64,000 nucleotides of DNA from Amorphophallus konjac (taxonomy: Eukaryota > Streptophyta > Magnoliopsida > Alismatales > Araceae): contig CM040118.1 in NCBI GenBank assembly GCA_022559845.1, positions 441,438,053 through 441,502,052 of the forward strand. The letters run 5' to 3'. The position numbers and the translations under genes are program-made. Below the pieces are notes generated by a model. The model was given only the letters and a program-made list of their open reading frames with translations, was not told where the DNA came from and did not search any database. Shown here piece by piece: positions 31,824 through 42,114 of the stretch (within the stretch, counting starts at the first letter, position 1; each line of letters opens with the position of its first letter).

Positions 31824-34028
31824 ATGGCTGAGGGACACTCAGTAACTAGACCACCATACTTTGATGGAAATGATTACTCATACTGGAAAAATCGTATGCA
31901 GGTGTTCTTGAGAGCACAAGATCATGAGATGTGGAGAGTAGTGAGCCGCGGACCCTATGATCTGCCCGAAGACGAGGATACCTGGACCAGAGAACAGGTC
32001 AGAAAATCAACCATCAACTGGGGAGCTATGAACGTAATGCAATGCGCACTTCACCCCACGGAGTTCTCAAGAGTCTCACAATGTGCAACAGCCAAGGAGA
32101 TGTGGGATCGACTCAAGGTCATCTATGAAGATACTTCAGAGGTAAGAGAGTCCAAAGCAAATATGCTAGTCTCAAAATATGAAATGTTTAGAATGAAAAC
32201 TGACGAAAGCATTTCTGAGATGTATGCCAGACTAGTACAACTAACAAATAGCTTAAAGAGTCTAGGGAAGACCTACAAAGAGCAGGAGCTTGTGAGGAAA
32301 ATCTTACGGTCCCTCACACCTATGTGGCATACCAAGGCCACAGTAATTGAGGACTCAAAAGACCTCACAACTATGACTGTGGATGAACTGGTAGGTTCCC
32401 TAATGGCCTATGAGGTCAATCTAAAGAGAAAGGAAGATGAGGGCAAGAAAAAGAAGCAGCTCGCCCTGAAGACTAAAATAGGCACCTCTGAATTATCTGA
32501 CACTGATAACTCATCTAGCACAGGTGAGGAAATTGGCGAGCTAGCCATGCTAACAAGAAAGTTCAGAAGGTTCCTGCGGAAGGAAGGTAGGGGATTTAAA
32601 AATCCTAAGGGCACGGTAAGGAAATCATCCCAGTTTAAGTTTGACAAAAACAAAGCTTCATCTAACAAGCTTGTTTGCTACAACTGCAGGAAACCAGGAC
32701 ACATGAAGGCTGAATGTCCAGAGGCTCCTAAGAAATCAAGATTCAAGTGGAAAGGCAAGAAACCAAAGGCAATGATAAGCACATGGAGCGAGGAGGAGGA
32801 AAGCAGCGAAGAGGAAACAACTTCCGAGGAAGAAGAAGGAAACACATGTCTAATGGCCAAAGGAGACAGCAACGATTTTGAGGTAACCTCCCCTTGTCAA
32901 GACTTTTCTAGCTCAGATTGGGAAGAAGCCTATTCAGATTTACTTGATACATATGAAAGAATAAGAAAGGAAAATAAAAGTTTGAAGAAGAAGGTTAATC
33001 AGTTCAATAATGACAGCAACTCAATTGCCAACAGAACTGAACTAGAATTGGAAATCACCACCTTGCAAAATAAACTGAATCAACGCGAGATAGATGAAGA
33101 AAACGTCAAAGGGATATTAGAAGAAAATGAAGTACTGAAAAACACAATTGACGAGTTAAAAATAAAGACTCAAGAATATGAACAGGAAACTAAGCTAACT
33201 CAAGAAAGAAACAACTCACTCAAGGAAGAAAACTGTCAACTTCTGAAAGAAATAGAAAGAATCCAAAGTGAACTGAAAAACAAACAGGAAACGTTGGAAA
33301 AAATGACTAAGGGTGAAGAAAACTTGAACGCGGTGTTGGGAATAAAAGTAAACTTTCAGAAAGAGGGTTTAGGGTACAACCCATCAGCTAAAAAGGAATT
33401 CCAACTAAAAACGTTAAATGAAAAAGCTGACACAAAAGGAAAAGGCCCCTTGATAAACCTATATCAAAACAAACAAAAGGACATAGCTGAAAGTTCCTCT
33501 AAACAGACTAATGTCACCTTGGAAGAGAGGAACTCTAAAGGGAAAATGGTCAATCTACATCAGCTTAAAAACAACAGCCATATCAGACGAGAAGGTCAAA
33601 TTCACAGAAGTAACCAGACAAACAGAGCATTAAATCATGTTAATAAACCCAAACCTGTAAAACAAGGTGTCTGGAAACAGGCTGGTCGACAACAGACTCC
33701 TCCTATGTCGACCAGAGGATCTGCCAGAACAGGTGCTGGCTTCTGGAGAAACCCTGGTCGACCACAGACATACCAGATGTCGACCAGACACACAAACAGA
33801 ACTCACAACTTCTCTCAGCTGAAACAGAATGGAAATTGGAATTTAAGAAAATGGACTCAAAATAGAGGAACATTAAATCAAAAGGAACACAACCTGAACA
33901 AGTTAAGAAACGAAAAGACAAACTGTTCTAACAAAATTTGGGTTCCCAAGATGTTGTTACAGCAGTTTCATGATTTCACAAGCTATCTTGGACCCGGGTA
34001 CCAATGGGGTCCAAAAGTTTCTGTGTAA
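31824..34028 (+). CDS. gag: Element D Gag
   Basis: Capsid/nucleocapsid protein of 734 codons, open from ATG to TAA. Residues about 10-220 form the copia gag domain (YFDGNDYSYWKNRM, DHEMWRVVSRGPYDLP, a VSKYEMFRM..E region). A CCHC zinc knuckle CYNCRKPGHMKAEC starts near residue 285. An acidic segment, the SSDWEEAYSDLLDTYE block shared with A and B, and a long coiled coil (about 380-510) follow. The basic C-terminus contains the duplicated motif encoded by two GTCGAC pairs (33685-33784) and ends near KIWVPK. The TAA at 34026-34028 separates it from pol in the same frame, so pol expression would need stop suppression, or the stop is a mutation. Confidence 0.93.
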   Translation: MAEGHSVTRPPYFDGNDYSYWKNRMQVFLRAQDHEMWRVVSRGPYDLPEDEDTWTREQVRKSTINWGAMNVMQCALHPTEFSRVSQCATAKEMWDRLKVIYEDTSEVRESKANMLVSKYEMFRMKTDESISEMYARLVQLTNSLKSLGKTYKEQELVRKILRSLTPMWHTKATVIEDSKDLTTMTVDELVGSLMAYEVNLKRKEDEGKKKKQLALKTKIGTSELSDTDNSSSTGEEIGELAMLTRKFRRFLRKEGRGFKNPKGTVRKSSQFKFDKNKASSNKLVCYNCRKPGHMKAECPEAPKKSRFKWKGKKPKAMISTWSEEEESSEEETTSEEEEGNTCLMAKGDSNDFEVTSPCQDFSSSDWEEAYSDLLDTYERIRKENKSLKKKVNQFNNDSNSIANRTELELEITTLQNKLNQREIDEENVKGILEENEVLKNTIDELKIKTQEYEQETKLTQERNNSLKEENCQLLKEIERIQSELKNKQETLEKMTKGEENLNAVLGIKVNFQKEGLGYNPSAKKEFQLKTLNEKADTKGKGPLINLYQNKQKDIAESSSKQTNVTLEERNSKGKMVNLHQLKNNSHIRREGQIHRSNQTNRALNHVNKPKPVKQGVWKQAGRQQTPPMSTRGSARTGAGFWRNPGRPQTYQMSTRHTNRTHNFSQLKQNGNWNLRKWTQNRGTLNQKEHNLNKLRNEKTNCSNKIWVPKMLLQQFHDFTSYLGPGYQWGPKVSV
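33685..33784 (+). repeat. Two GTCGAC pairs inside gag of D
   Basis: Boxes at 33685/33707 and 33757/33779, each pair offset by exactly 22 bp. The first pair is a perfect 10-bp inverted repeat (CTGGTCGACA and TGTCGACCAG), the second a 9-bp one. They are translated as part of the basic Gag tail (STR, GRPQ). Confidence 0.9.
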
Positions 34029-34031
34029 TTC

Positions 34032-35423
34032 GTGATGCAGGAATGTCTGGCAGCCATGCACAACAAGTGGTACTTAGATAGTGGTTGCTCAAGACACATG
34101 ACAGGAGACAAGACCAAGTTCTCCCAGCTAAGCTCAAAAGATGGAGGTTATGTGACGTTTGGAGGAAATAACAAAGGCAAGATTATCGGAAGAGGTAAGA
34201 TAGGTAAGAAACCTTCAAACTGTATTGACAATGTTTTGCTGGTGGATGGACTGGAATATAATTTATTGAGCATCAGTCAACTATGCGACAAAGGCCATAA
34301 AGTAGTATTTGACTCCAAGACCTGCAAGATTATTGAACCAAATTCAGATGCAGTCAAGTTTATGGGTGAGAGAGTGAACAATGTCTACATGATAGACTTG
34401 GATGATCCAGCCCACTCCAACTTGTGCCTAACCGCCAAGAAGGAGGACTTGACCTGGTTGTGGCACCGAAGGCTAGGGCATGTTAGCTATAGGATGCTGC
34501 ACAAACTTGTGAAAAATAAAATGGTTCTTGGTTTGCCTAAAATTTCGTTTGCTCAAAATGTCAAAGTATGTAAAGCGTGCACCCAAGGAAAGCAAACAAG
34601 AAAATCATTCAAAGGTAGAACTGAAAGTCAGTCATCTAGACCCCTAGAACTTGTACACATGGACCTTTTTGGCCCAACAAGAATTGCCAGTCTTAGTGGT
34701 AAGAAATATGGTTATGTTCTAGTGGATGATTTTTCCAGATTTACATGGGTAATGTTCTTATCACATAAAAGTTATGCTTTTCATGAATTTCAGGAATTTT
34801 ACAAAAGAATGAAGCAGGATGGTAAGTCCAAAGTGTGTACAATCATATCTGACCATGGGGGGGAGTTTGAAAATTCTGATTTTGATGTATTCTGCAGAAA
34901 CAAGGGCATAACCCACAGATTCTCCTCACCAAGGACACCGGAGCAAAATGGAGTTGTAGAGAGAAGGAACCGCACTCTTGTCGAGATGGCTAGAACCATG
35001 TTGGTTGAAGCTAATCTTCCAAGGAAGTTTTGGGCTAAGGCGGTCAACACAGCATGCTACATTGTAAACCGGGCAATGGTAAGACCATCTAGTGCAAAAA
35101 CTCCATATGAAATGCTCAAAGGTAAGAAACCATCTCTAGCTCATCTTAGAATCTTTGGTGCAAGATGTTTCATTCATAACAATGATAAGAGAGTCTTGGA
35201 CAAATTTGAACCAAAGAGTGACTCAGGAATATTCTTGGGCTATTCTGACCGATCAAGAGCCTATCGGGTTTTTAACACCAAAGATCAAATTGTTGAAGAA
35301 TCCCCTCATATCTCATTTGATGAAGTTAATGATCTTATTAAAAATGAACAGGTCAGCAAGGAAGAAGAAGATGGAGAATTTCTGAAAGACAAAGAAGAAC
35401 CGATGGAGAATGAAGAAGCATAG
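34032..35423 (+). CDS. pol: Element D Pol, part 1: protease and integrase
   Basis: The frame continues that of gag beyond the TAA at 34026. Aspartic protease is marked by WYLDSGCSRHMTG. A GAG-pre-integrase segment (LWHRRLGHVSYRML) and a zinc-binding H-H-C-C with CKACTQGK lead into the integrase core with acidic residues in VLVDDFSRFTW, SDHGGEFEN and the Glu of TPEQNGVVERRNRTL. Copia element order (integrase before reverse transcriptase) is clear. The frame ends at TAG 35421-35423 in the linker before reverse transcriptase, and the same frame stays open afterwards, so the stop looks like a disabling point mutation. Confidence 0.93.
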   Translation: MMQECLAAMHNKWYLDSGCSRHMTGDKTKFSQLSSKDGGYVTFGGNNKGKIIGRGKIGKKPSNCIDNVLLVDGLEYNLLSISQLCDKGHKVVFDSKTCKIIEPNSDAVKFMGERVNNVYMIDLDDPAHSNLCLTAKKEDLTWLWHRRLGHVSYRMLHKLVKNKMVLGLPKISFAQNVKVCKACTQGKQTRKSFKGRTESQSSRPLELVHMDLFGPTRIASLSGKKYGYVLVDDFSRFTWVMFLSHKSYAFHEFQEFYKRMKQDGKSKVCTIISDHGGEFENSDFDVFCRNKGITHRFSSPRTPEQNGVVERRNRTLVEMARTMLVEANLPRKFWAKAVNTACYIVNRAMVRPSSAKTPYEMLKGKKPSLAHLRIFGARCFIHNNDKRVLDKFEPKSDSGIFLGYSDRSRAYRVFNTKDQIVEESPHISFDEVNDLIKNEQVSKEEEDGEFLKDKEEPMENEEA

Positions 35424-37160
35424 AATCAAGAAAGAAACCAAGGTAATTCCAATGATCAGACCGAAGGAGAGATCATCTCAGGTAACAATCTTGAAAACTT
35501 GAGACTTCTTAGAGATCATCCCTTAGATAACATTATTGGTGGAATACATGATCCTAGGAAGACTAGATCTCAGATTAAGGCCATTAATGAACTGGATCAA
35601 CTTGCTCTTGTGTCCCAAATAGAGCCCAAATCTGTAGAGGAAGCCTTAAAAGATGAATCATGGATAAATGCTATGCATGAAGAACTAAATCAGTTTGAAA
35701 GAAATCAGGTGTGGAGACTTGTCCCTAGACCTTCATCTCACCCTGTAATTGGAACCAAATGGGTATATAAAAACAAGTTGAATGAAGAAGGGGTTGTAAT
35801 GAGAAACAAGGCTCGGCTGGTGGCTAAAGGGTACAACCAGGAACTTGGAGTTGACTTTGAAGAATCATATGCTCCAGTTGCTAGATTAGAAGCCATCAGG
35901 ATATTATTAGCCTTTGCATCTTCTCATGGAATTAAACTACAACAAATGGATGTAAAAAATGCATTTCTAAATGGTATTATGAAAGAAGAGGTCTATGTGG
36001 AACAACCCCCTGGTTTTGAAAATGATGAACTTACTAATCATGTGTTCAAATTGCATAAAGCTTTGTATGGATTAAAGCAGGCTCCTCGGGCTTGGTACGA
36101 AAGGTTGAGCTCCTTCCTCACTAAAAAGGGATACACAAGAGGTAAAATTGATCAAACATTATTTTCCAAGACTCATGGTAAGGATATACTGATTGTACAA
36201 ATCTATGTGGATGATATCGTGTTTGGATCTACTGAAACCTCTTTGTGTACTGAATTTGCAAATTTAATGACTAATGAGTTTGAAATGAGCCTAATGGGTG
36301 ATTTACAATTCTTTCTTGGATTGCAGATCTCACAATGCAGAGAAGGATATTTCATAAATCAATCCAAGTACATAAAAGAAATGTTTAAGAAATTTGGCAT
36401 GGAAAGCTGCAAGCCAATCGAGTCACCCATGGGTACAAGTGCAACCTTGGAAGCAGATATAAAAGGTAACATGGTAGATGCCAAGAAATACAGAGGTATG
36501 ATCGGATCCCTACTATACTTAACTGCATCAAGGCCAGATATTCAGTTCAGTGTATGCATGTGTGCTAGATATCAGTCTAGTCCTAGGGAATCATATTTAG
36601 GAGCTGTCAAGCGTATCTTTCGATACCTTGCCGGCACCCAAGAATTGGGTTTGTGGTATCCTACATATTGCAAACTAGATCTGATCTCATATTCGGATGC
36701 TGATTATGCTGGTTGCAAAATTGATAGGAAGAGTACTAGTGGATATTGTCAATTCTTAGGTGGATGTTTAATTTCATGGGCTTCTAAAAAGCAACATTCT
36801 GTAGCACTCTCCACTGCTGAGGCTGAGTATGTCACAGTAGGGAGTTGTGGTACACAAGTTCTTTGGATAAAACATCAACTCCAAGACTACAATGTAGATC
36901 TTGGCTGTGCACCCATTTTATGTGACAACACTAGTGCTATTAACTTGTCTAAAAACCCCATTCAACATTCTAGGACAAAACACATTGAGATCCGTCATCA
37001 TTTTCTGAGAGATGAGGTATCCAAAGGAAATTTCATGCTTCAATTTGTAGAAACTGAAAAACAATTGGCAGATATTTTCACTAAACCCCTTAACAATGAC
37101 AGATTTTCAACTCTAAGAAGGGAGTTGGGGATATGTAGAATATCTCTTGAAAATTCTTGA
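35424..37160 (+). CDS. pol: Element D Pol, part 2: reverse transcriptase and RNase H
   Basis: Same frame as part 1 after the TAG; the first internal ATG is at 35499. Reverse transcriptase motifs: [45 protein letters not shown] and the catalytic [10 protein letters not shown]. RNase H follows with [34 protein letters not shown] and the closing [14 protein letters not shown]...FTKPL. It ends at TGA 37158-37160. All catalytic residues I can check are present. The envelope-like ORF lies about 1.7 kb downstream in another frame, so it is not a simple readthrough of pol in this copy. Confidence 0.93.
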   Translation, partial: NQERNQGNSNDQTEGEIISGNNLENLRLLRDHPLDNIIGGIHDPRKTRSQIKAINELDQLALVSQIEPKSVEEALKDESWINAMHEELNQFERNQVWRLVPRPSSHPVIGTKWVYKNKLNEEGVVMRNKARLVAKGYNQELGVDFEESYAPVARLEAIRILLAFASSHGIKLQQMDVKNAFLNGIMKEEVYVEQPPGFENDELTNHVFKLHKALYGLKQAPRAWYERLSSFLTKKGYTRGKIDQTLFSKTHGKDILIVQIYVDDIVFGSTETSLCTEFANLMTNEFEMSLMGDLQFFLGLQISQCREGYFINQSKYIKEMFKKFGMESCKPIESPMGTSATLEADIKGNMVDAKKYRGMIGSLLYLTASRPDIQFSVCMCARYQSSPRESYLGAVKRIFRYLAGTQELGLWYPTYCKLDLISYSDADYAGCKIDRKSTSGYCQFLGGCLISWASKKQHSVALSTAEAEYVTVGSCGTQVLWIKHQLQDYNVDLGCAPILCDNTSAINLSKNPIQHSRTKHIEIRHHFLRDEVSKGNFMLQFVETEKQLADIFTKPLNNDRFSTLRRELGICRISLENS

Positions 37161-37322
37161 AATGCTCATATTCATGTGTTCTCTGTATAGCTTTCTGTCA
37201 TTTCTGTAATTAGATATGTCAGTTAGATCTCTGGTACTGATTGTGTTTGGAAGCTCTGGTGTCGGCTGTTACTCAAGCAACTTTCTGCAAATTCCTGGCA
37301 ATGCTACTGGTTAGCTCTGGTG

Positions 37323-37538
37323 GTCGACCCAAGACAGGGCACTGGTCGACCAAGGCATCAAGGCAGGAAACTGTTTGGTTCTGTGACTACGCAGATGTCG
37401 ACAATAGACAGTCCCATAGTCGACAATAGATTTATAAGAAAGCAGATGTCAACATCAGGCAGGGTCTGTGACTGCGCAGATGTCGACCAGAGACAGCTCC
37501 ATGGTCGACAATGGATCTGTAAGGAAGCAAATGTCCAC
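37323..37538 (+). repeat. Three GTCGAC pairs downstream of pol in D
   Basis: Pairs at 37323/37345, 37397/37419 and 37482/37504, all offset by exactly 22 bp. A single variant box follows the second and third pair after 51 bp (GTCAAC 37448, GTCCAC 37533), giving two 85-bp units. The last pair forms a perfect 9-bp inverted repeat (TGTCGACCA and TGGTCGACA). Confidence 0.9.
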
Positions 37539-37989
37539 TTTAAACAGGTTCCTGGTTAACACTAGTTCTGGTAGGAAATCTTCTGGATTGTTTAAACTGT
37601 TTGAGCTCAGATTCATCTTCACTCATTCACCATCATCCATACTTCCCATTCCCTGTGTCTTTCTATCTCATCCTGGCCAACATTACTTCTTAATTCAGCA
37701 TGGATTATCAAATTGAGGGGGAGAAAAAGTGTAAACTCATTACTTGATAAAACATTGAATAACCTAACCATATCTTCCTATAAAATCACCAATGTATTCA
37801 ATAAGAGTAGAGGTTGAGTGTAGTAATGAGGATTTGGACTGTACTACTTCAATAAATTCAAACCATAACTATGATTCTGTCACATGATTTTGGAGACTTA
37901 TGATTGTTAGTAGTAAGTCGGTTTCCCTATATGTGCCCGTTCTGAACAGTTAATATAAATCCAAAAATATAGCATGAATGCACATGGAA

Positions 37990-38026
37990 TACGCCATAAC
38001 TCTGTCTTCATGGTAGAGCAATGGAT
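37990..38026 (+). ncRNA. Conserved hairpin plus TAGAGCAATGG element, copy in D
   Basis: CGCCAT pairs through CCAT with ATGG across a 12-base loop and is followed by TAGAGCAATGG. Related to 14828-14862 of B and about 23008-23027 of A. Confidence 0.4.
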
Positions 38027-38151
38027 TGGATTCTGAGAAACTACTGCCTCCCATCTTAAGAAAAAATGGATGAAAAATAAGTGAGAGGCATGTGTGTCAT
38101 GAAGAATCAATCTATCTCTGCTACTATCAAAAATTATTGAAACTGGGCATA

Positions 38152-38205
38152 CTGAGTAACTGGGGATATTGGCGTCTGATAAACGTATATCCTCACGGAT
38201 CAAAG
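38152..38205 (+). ncRNA. Putative structured RNA motif, copy 1 of D
   Basis: CTGAGTAAC opening. Outer stem TGGGG (38161-38165) with CCTCA (38191-38195) extended by ATAT/ATAT; inner stem GCGT (38172-38175) with ACGT (38183-38186), loop CTGATAA, tail with CAAAGG. Confidence 0.65.
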
Positions 38206-38239
38206 GTGTGTCCCAATTAAAAGTGGAATGGTTAGGCAT

Positions 38240-38296
38240 GCTAAGTAGCCGAGGTTTCTGGCGTGTAAAAAGCGTGTCTCCTCGTGTAGAAAAGCA
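38240..38296 (+). ncRNA. Putative structured RNA motif, copy 2 of D
   Basis: Outer stem CGAGG (38250-38254) with CCTCG (38280-38284), five Watson-Crick pairs. Inner stem GCGT (38261-38264) with GCGT (38272-38275), loop GTAAAAA, tail GTGTAGAAAAG. It starts 88 bp after copy 1. Confidence 0.65.
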
Positions 38297-38748
38297 TGTG
38301 ATAAACCTGACCACAGCTTTCAAAATGATTCCAAAAGGAAACACTCAAAATTATCTAAAAGGCAGAGGAAAATGGTTGACCAAAGGTATGGCATGCAAAG
38401 AAAAGTTGAAAACACTGTTCAGCAAGCACAGCTATTAAAATCATCTCATGAAATCTATTATAAGTTTAAGAGGTCATGTGGAGGAAATTAGATATGGGGC
38501 GTAAGCTTATTGGTGCAATACTTTCAAATTCAAGTGAATCACTAAGCCCACTCTACTAGTTTACAAGGTGGTCTTTGCATAAGGGTGGAGAGGTTACATA
38601 AATGCTTCATTAAGGAACGGATGTACACTTCAATAAATCCCCCAAATTTAATTCGGCTGATTTAATCCTGGCCCTTCGTTTTCAGCATTGCGCTGGTTCC
38701 ACTACCCTAGAATCTATGACCCAGATCTCATTCACTAATATCCTGCCC

Positions 38749-38756
38749 TATAAATT
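38749..38756 (+). promoter_or_regulatory. TATA-like box upstream of the envelope-like ORF of D
   Basis: TATAAATT lies 142 bp upstream of the ATG at 38891, followed by a CT-rich leader. It could drive a separate subgenomic transcript for the third ORF; untested. Confidence 0.35.
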
Positions 38757-38890
38757 GAACCGACTGGGTCCCTACTCTTCTCACCCTCGCCGTTTTCACC
38801 CTTCACGGTCGTCCTCCATCTCTAGTCCCCTTTCGACCCCTTGTGCATCCCTCTCTCTCGCCTCAACACACTCTCTCGCTACCTTCCACC

Positions 38891-40216
38891 ATGAATCCGT
38901 CGCGTGCTCAGAGGTCATCCAAGCGAGCAAGGGATCAGGTTCCTGCCGAAGCGTCGCCGCCGTCCAAGTACTCCAAGCAGAAGGCCACGCAGGGTCAGCC
39001 ATCGACCACTCGGCGGTCGACAACGGATAAGACAGCAACCTTAGATATGCCCATCGTCCATCCAGTCTCTGGATCACTGAAGCCCCGGACCATCCTGTCC
39101 CCAAGAATAGTAAATTTCTCCGATCAGAAGCTGATGGAGATGTTCCCAGAACTGCTGGAAGTTTTGGACGCCCAAGGCTGGACAGAGTTTGTCTCTGCAC
39201 ATACTATGTATTCCCCACAGCTTGTGCAAGAGTTCTACCACAACCTGCAAGTCGTGGATGACAAGGTCTATACAGTAGTTCAGGGTGTCGTCGTCAGCCT
39301 TGACTTCAAGCTACTCCACAAGGCACTGAATATTTCCCGGCATGGTACTGCCTTCAATCCTGAGGATTTTGACTTCAAAGCTGCATACGCCGTGGTCACT
39401 GGCCAACCAGTCCCTGAGGTCCTTCCAAAATCCCTCAATGCCAACACTTTCCCTCCTCTTCATCGATTGCTCCATCACCTTCTTACCACTATAATCCAAC
39501 CAAGAGGAGGCGCCAGGGAACATGTAAGTCGACTTCACCTATTTCTTCTCCATGGCCTCATCACACGCCAACCCATGTGCCTTCCCAAGCTCATGCAGAA
39601 TACTTTCAAAACCCTCTTGCATTATCCCCTGAACTCTCTTCCATATGCTACCCACATAACTGCCATTTTGGAAGCAGCCACTATACCCATTCCTCACGCT
39701 CCGCGCGTTGTCATTCCCAAACGGCACGTATACTCGTTCCATTACATGACCACATTTTTGGGCTATAAGAAGGTAGGAGATCAAGTCCAGCGCACCCTAC
39801 CATCCAAGGGTAAATCCAAAGCACCGTTGCCTCCCTCTTCTCCACCACAGACACCAATTCATGTTAGCCCTGCTGCAACCCCTCCACCTGTGGTGATTCC
39901 CACTCACACTCCCACTTTTACCACCACTGCTACCCATCCTCCACCTTCACTCGCTATTGTGCCATGGCAACCAGGCACTGCAGCCACTCATGTTCCATCT
40001 ACGTCTGTTCCACCTCCGTCTACTTCTGCTCCACCACCTCCTTCCACCTCCAACACTGAGTCTCACGGAGTGCTTCTCCAGATAGCATCTCAGCTGACCT
40101 CACTCACAACTCAATTCCAATCCTTTCAAGAAAGTATGAATGCTGCAACCGGGCGCTTGGAGCTGAAAGTCCAAAGACTAGAGCAGCAGATGGAGACCAG
40201 GTTCATCAAGCAATAG
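38891..40216 (+). pseudogene. Element D envelope-like protein, 5' portion (cut by E)
   Basis: The ATG at 38891 has a good context (CCACCATGAA) and starts a basic segment comparable to that of B; an upstream in-frame ATG at 38843 is less likely. Residues about 60-300 contain the same domain as in B (PRIVNFSDQ, MFPELLEVLDAQGWTEF, VQEFYHNLQ), resembling the putative plant transposon protein family. A Pro/Thr/Ser-rich stretch and a coiled coil (LKVQRLEQQMETRF) follow. The frame ends in TAG 40214-40216, one base before the E target site. Beyond E the same frame continues for 77 codons, so both the stop and the insertion break this gene. Confidence 0.8.
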
Positions 40217-40539
40217 GAACATGTTTAGTGTGTATTTTTATCATTTAAGTCATGAGTATGTGCATTTTATGAGCTTAATTGATATTAAATATACACTTCT
40301 CACACTTATTATTGATTTTGTATCAAATGTTTAATTTTTTGAAATTAAATAAATTTTTATGATAATTTTTACGTATTTATGCAGGCACGTAGTTCGAGGA
40401 AAACTCCAAGAAAAAGAAAATAAAAGAAAATAAAAATTATATTTTGAATGGGCCAAAAGCTCGAGGATTGGTTCAAAAAGAAAAGAAAAAAATTTTAGAA
40501 CAAAAAATAAAATTATTTGCTATTTTTTGGAATTTTCTA

Positions 40540-40920
40540 AGTATATATAGATATATATATAGTTATATAGATATATATATTTATATAATATATATATATA
40601 TATTAAAATTAAAAAAAATAAAAATTTCAAACCCGCCCCGCCCCCTTCCCGCCTTCGCCGCCCGGCACGGGCGACGAGGCCGGGCGAAGGCGGGCGAGGG
40701 GGGGTGCGTGGCGCGCGACGCGGAGGGGGGGGGTCGTGGCGGTTCGAGGGCGAAGGCACGCGGAGAGGGGCCGGCACACGCGGCAGGCGGAGGGCACGCG
40801 GGCGCAGCGTGCGCCACGCGCACACGCGGCAGGCGCAGGGCGAGTGGGCGCACGGCGGGCCCACGACAGGCGGCCGAACCCGCCTAACCGGTCGGCGCAA
40901 CACGCCGGCAGAGAGAGAAA
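40540..40920 (+). repeat. TA microsatellite next to a GC-rich block (LTR E)
   Basis: A run of TA/ATA repeats is followed, after an A-rich spacer, by about 290 bp made almost only of G and C with many CpG and CGCG. The 3' LTR has the same at about 50120-50515 with a longer TA tract. Long Arg/Ala/Pro open frames on both strands come from this composition and are not genes. Confidence 0.85.
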
Positions 40921-41067
40921 ATGAGAGAAAGAGAGAAGAAAAGGCCAAACAAAAATACCAAACAAATTCAGAAAAATCCGAAAAAAATGGCAAAGTGGGC
41001 AGAACCTACCTGCCTACCATTTTAGGCTAAAATTGGGTACACTTGTTTGGAGTGTTTTTGTAACCCC

Positions 41068-41075
41068 TATATAAA
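41068..41075 (+). promoter_or_regulatory. TATA box of LTR E (5')
   Basis: TATATAAA followed about 30 bp later by a likely transcript start. The 3' LTR copy is at 50666-50673. Confidence 0.7.
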
Positions 41076-42096
41076 GGGTGCATTGGTCTTGAATGAGGAG
41101 TTAGCAAGTTAGTTAGCAAGTAGAATTAGCAAAATGGCAAGAAGGATGAGTAGGGGGAGAGCTAGCTTTGGTCACTTGTAATGTAAGTTGTTCTTTACAT
41201 TTCTGAAGTTGTTGAGTGCATCAAGTTGTATTTTCAAAGCTTTTGAAGTCAAAGTTGTAAGTTGTTCTTATTTCAATAAAAGTTTCATTTTTGAATTCAG
41301 CCTGTTCTTAGCCTTATTTCGCATGGTTGTAATCTTTATTTCAATTTGCTTTCTTCACAAATGTTGTTTATTTACAAGTCTTCTTCAACTTCTCTGTTTA
41401 TCATTTCCTCAAATTCTTCCTATTTCATAGAGTTCTGGTCCGTTTTCTTAAGTGCTGTCCTGTGCATTTACTGTTCATCCGTGGTGATACCTTCTTCCAT
41501 TTATTCATTTTGAACTCTTTCTAGTCCTCAAATAACTCTGAGTTCTTCATAAGAGTTGTTCCTCTCTTGTATATCTAAGTTTTATTTTTCTTGCACTTTG
41601 TCAAATTCCTCTTCTTTTGAGCTTTAGAATTAAGTTTTCAAGGTGCTGGTTTTCTGTCAATTACTGTTCATCCGAACCAATAGATCATAGTTTTTCAAGT
41701 TTTTCCTTATCTTCCTTTCATTTTCTGTTTCTGTGTTCTTCATAAAAGTTCTTCCTTTTTCAATTCTCTACAACTTTCATGTTTTACACTTCTTCTCATT
41801 CTGTCTATATTTGAAGTTATGCATTTTCTTCCAACCCCTATTTTCACTTGAATTCTGTTATGTTTTCCAATTTAAGTTTTCATAATCGCACTCCAAATTC
41901 CAACAATTGATTTTTCAAAACACAAGAATATTTTCCAACTAAGAAAAATAACCAAATTCCTTCCCCGTGGGATCGACCCGTACTTACCATTATACTCATG
42001 TTTTCAAATCCATAAGTGAGTGAGTGCGGTTATAAATATTTGAAATTTGTGTGGCACGGCAATTTTAACAACGACTGTTGAGCAGCATCAAATTTT

Positions 42097-42114
42097 TGGC
42101 GCCGTTGCCGGGGA
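42097..42114 (+). promoter_or_regulatory. Primer binding site, element E (tRNA-Asp)
   Basis: TGGCGCCGTTGCCGGGGA is complementary to the 3' end of plant tRNA-Asp. Such a site is usual for Athila/Tat-type elements. Confidence 0.88.

Larger units (their letters stand above)
37161..38748 (+). other. Element D region between pol and envelope-like ORF
   Basis: Non-coding. In order it holds three GTCGAC pairs (37323-37538), a GGGGGAG purine tract (37717-37723), the CCAT/ATGG hairpin with TAGAGCAATGG (37990-38026), two structured RNA motifs (38152 and 38240) and a TATA-like box (38749). Confidence 0.7.
40222..42090 (+). repeat. Element E 5' LTR
   Basis: 1869 bp, TGTTTAG...CAGCATCA. Order: AT-rich start, TA microsatellite (about 40540-40606), a GC-rich block (40628-40915), TATA box at 41068, then a T-rich leader. 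Confidence 0.93.

Noticed and set aside
38152..38205. Hammerhead ribozyme, suggested by CTGATAA.
   Set aside because: The conserved CTGATGA and GAAA core with three stems is not present; the loop is CTGATAA or CTAAGAC in other copies.
40581..41030. Arg/Ala/Pro-rich frames on both strands in LTR E (and 50051-50628).
   Set aside because: Produced by the GC-rich block, which lacks stop codons in all frames; inside an LTR and upstream of the TATA box.
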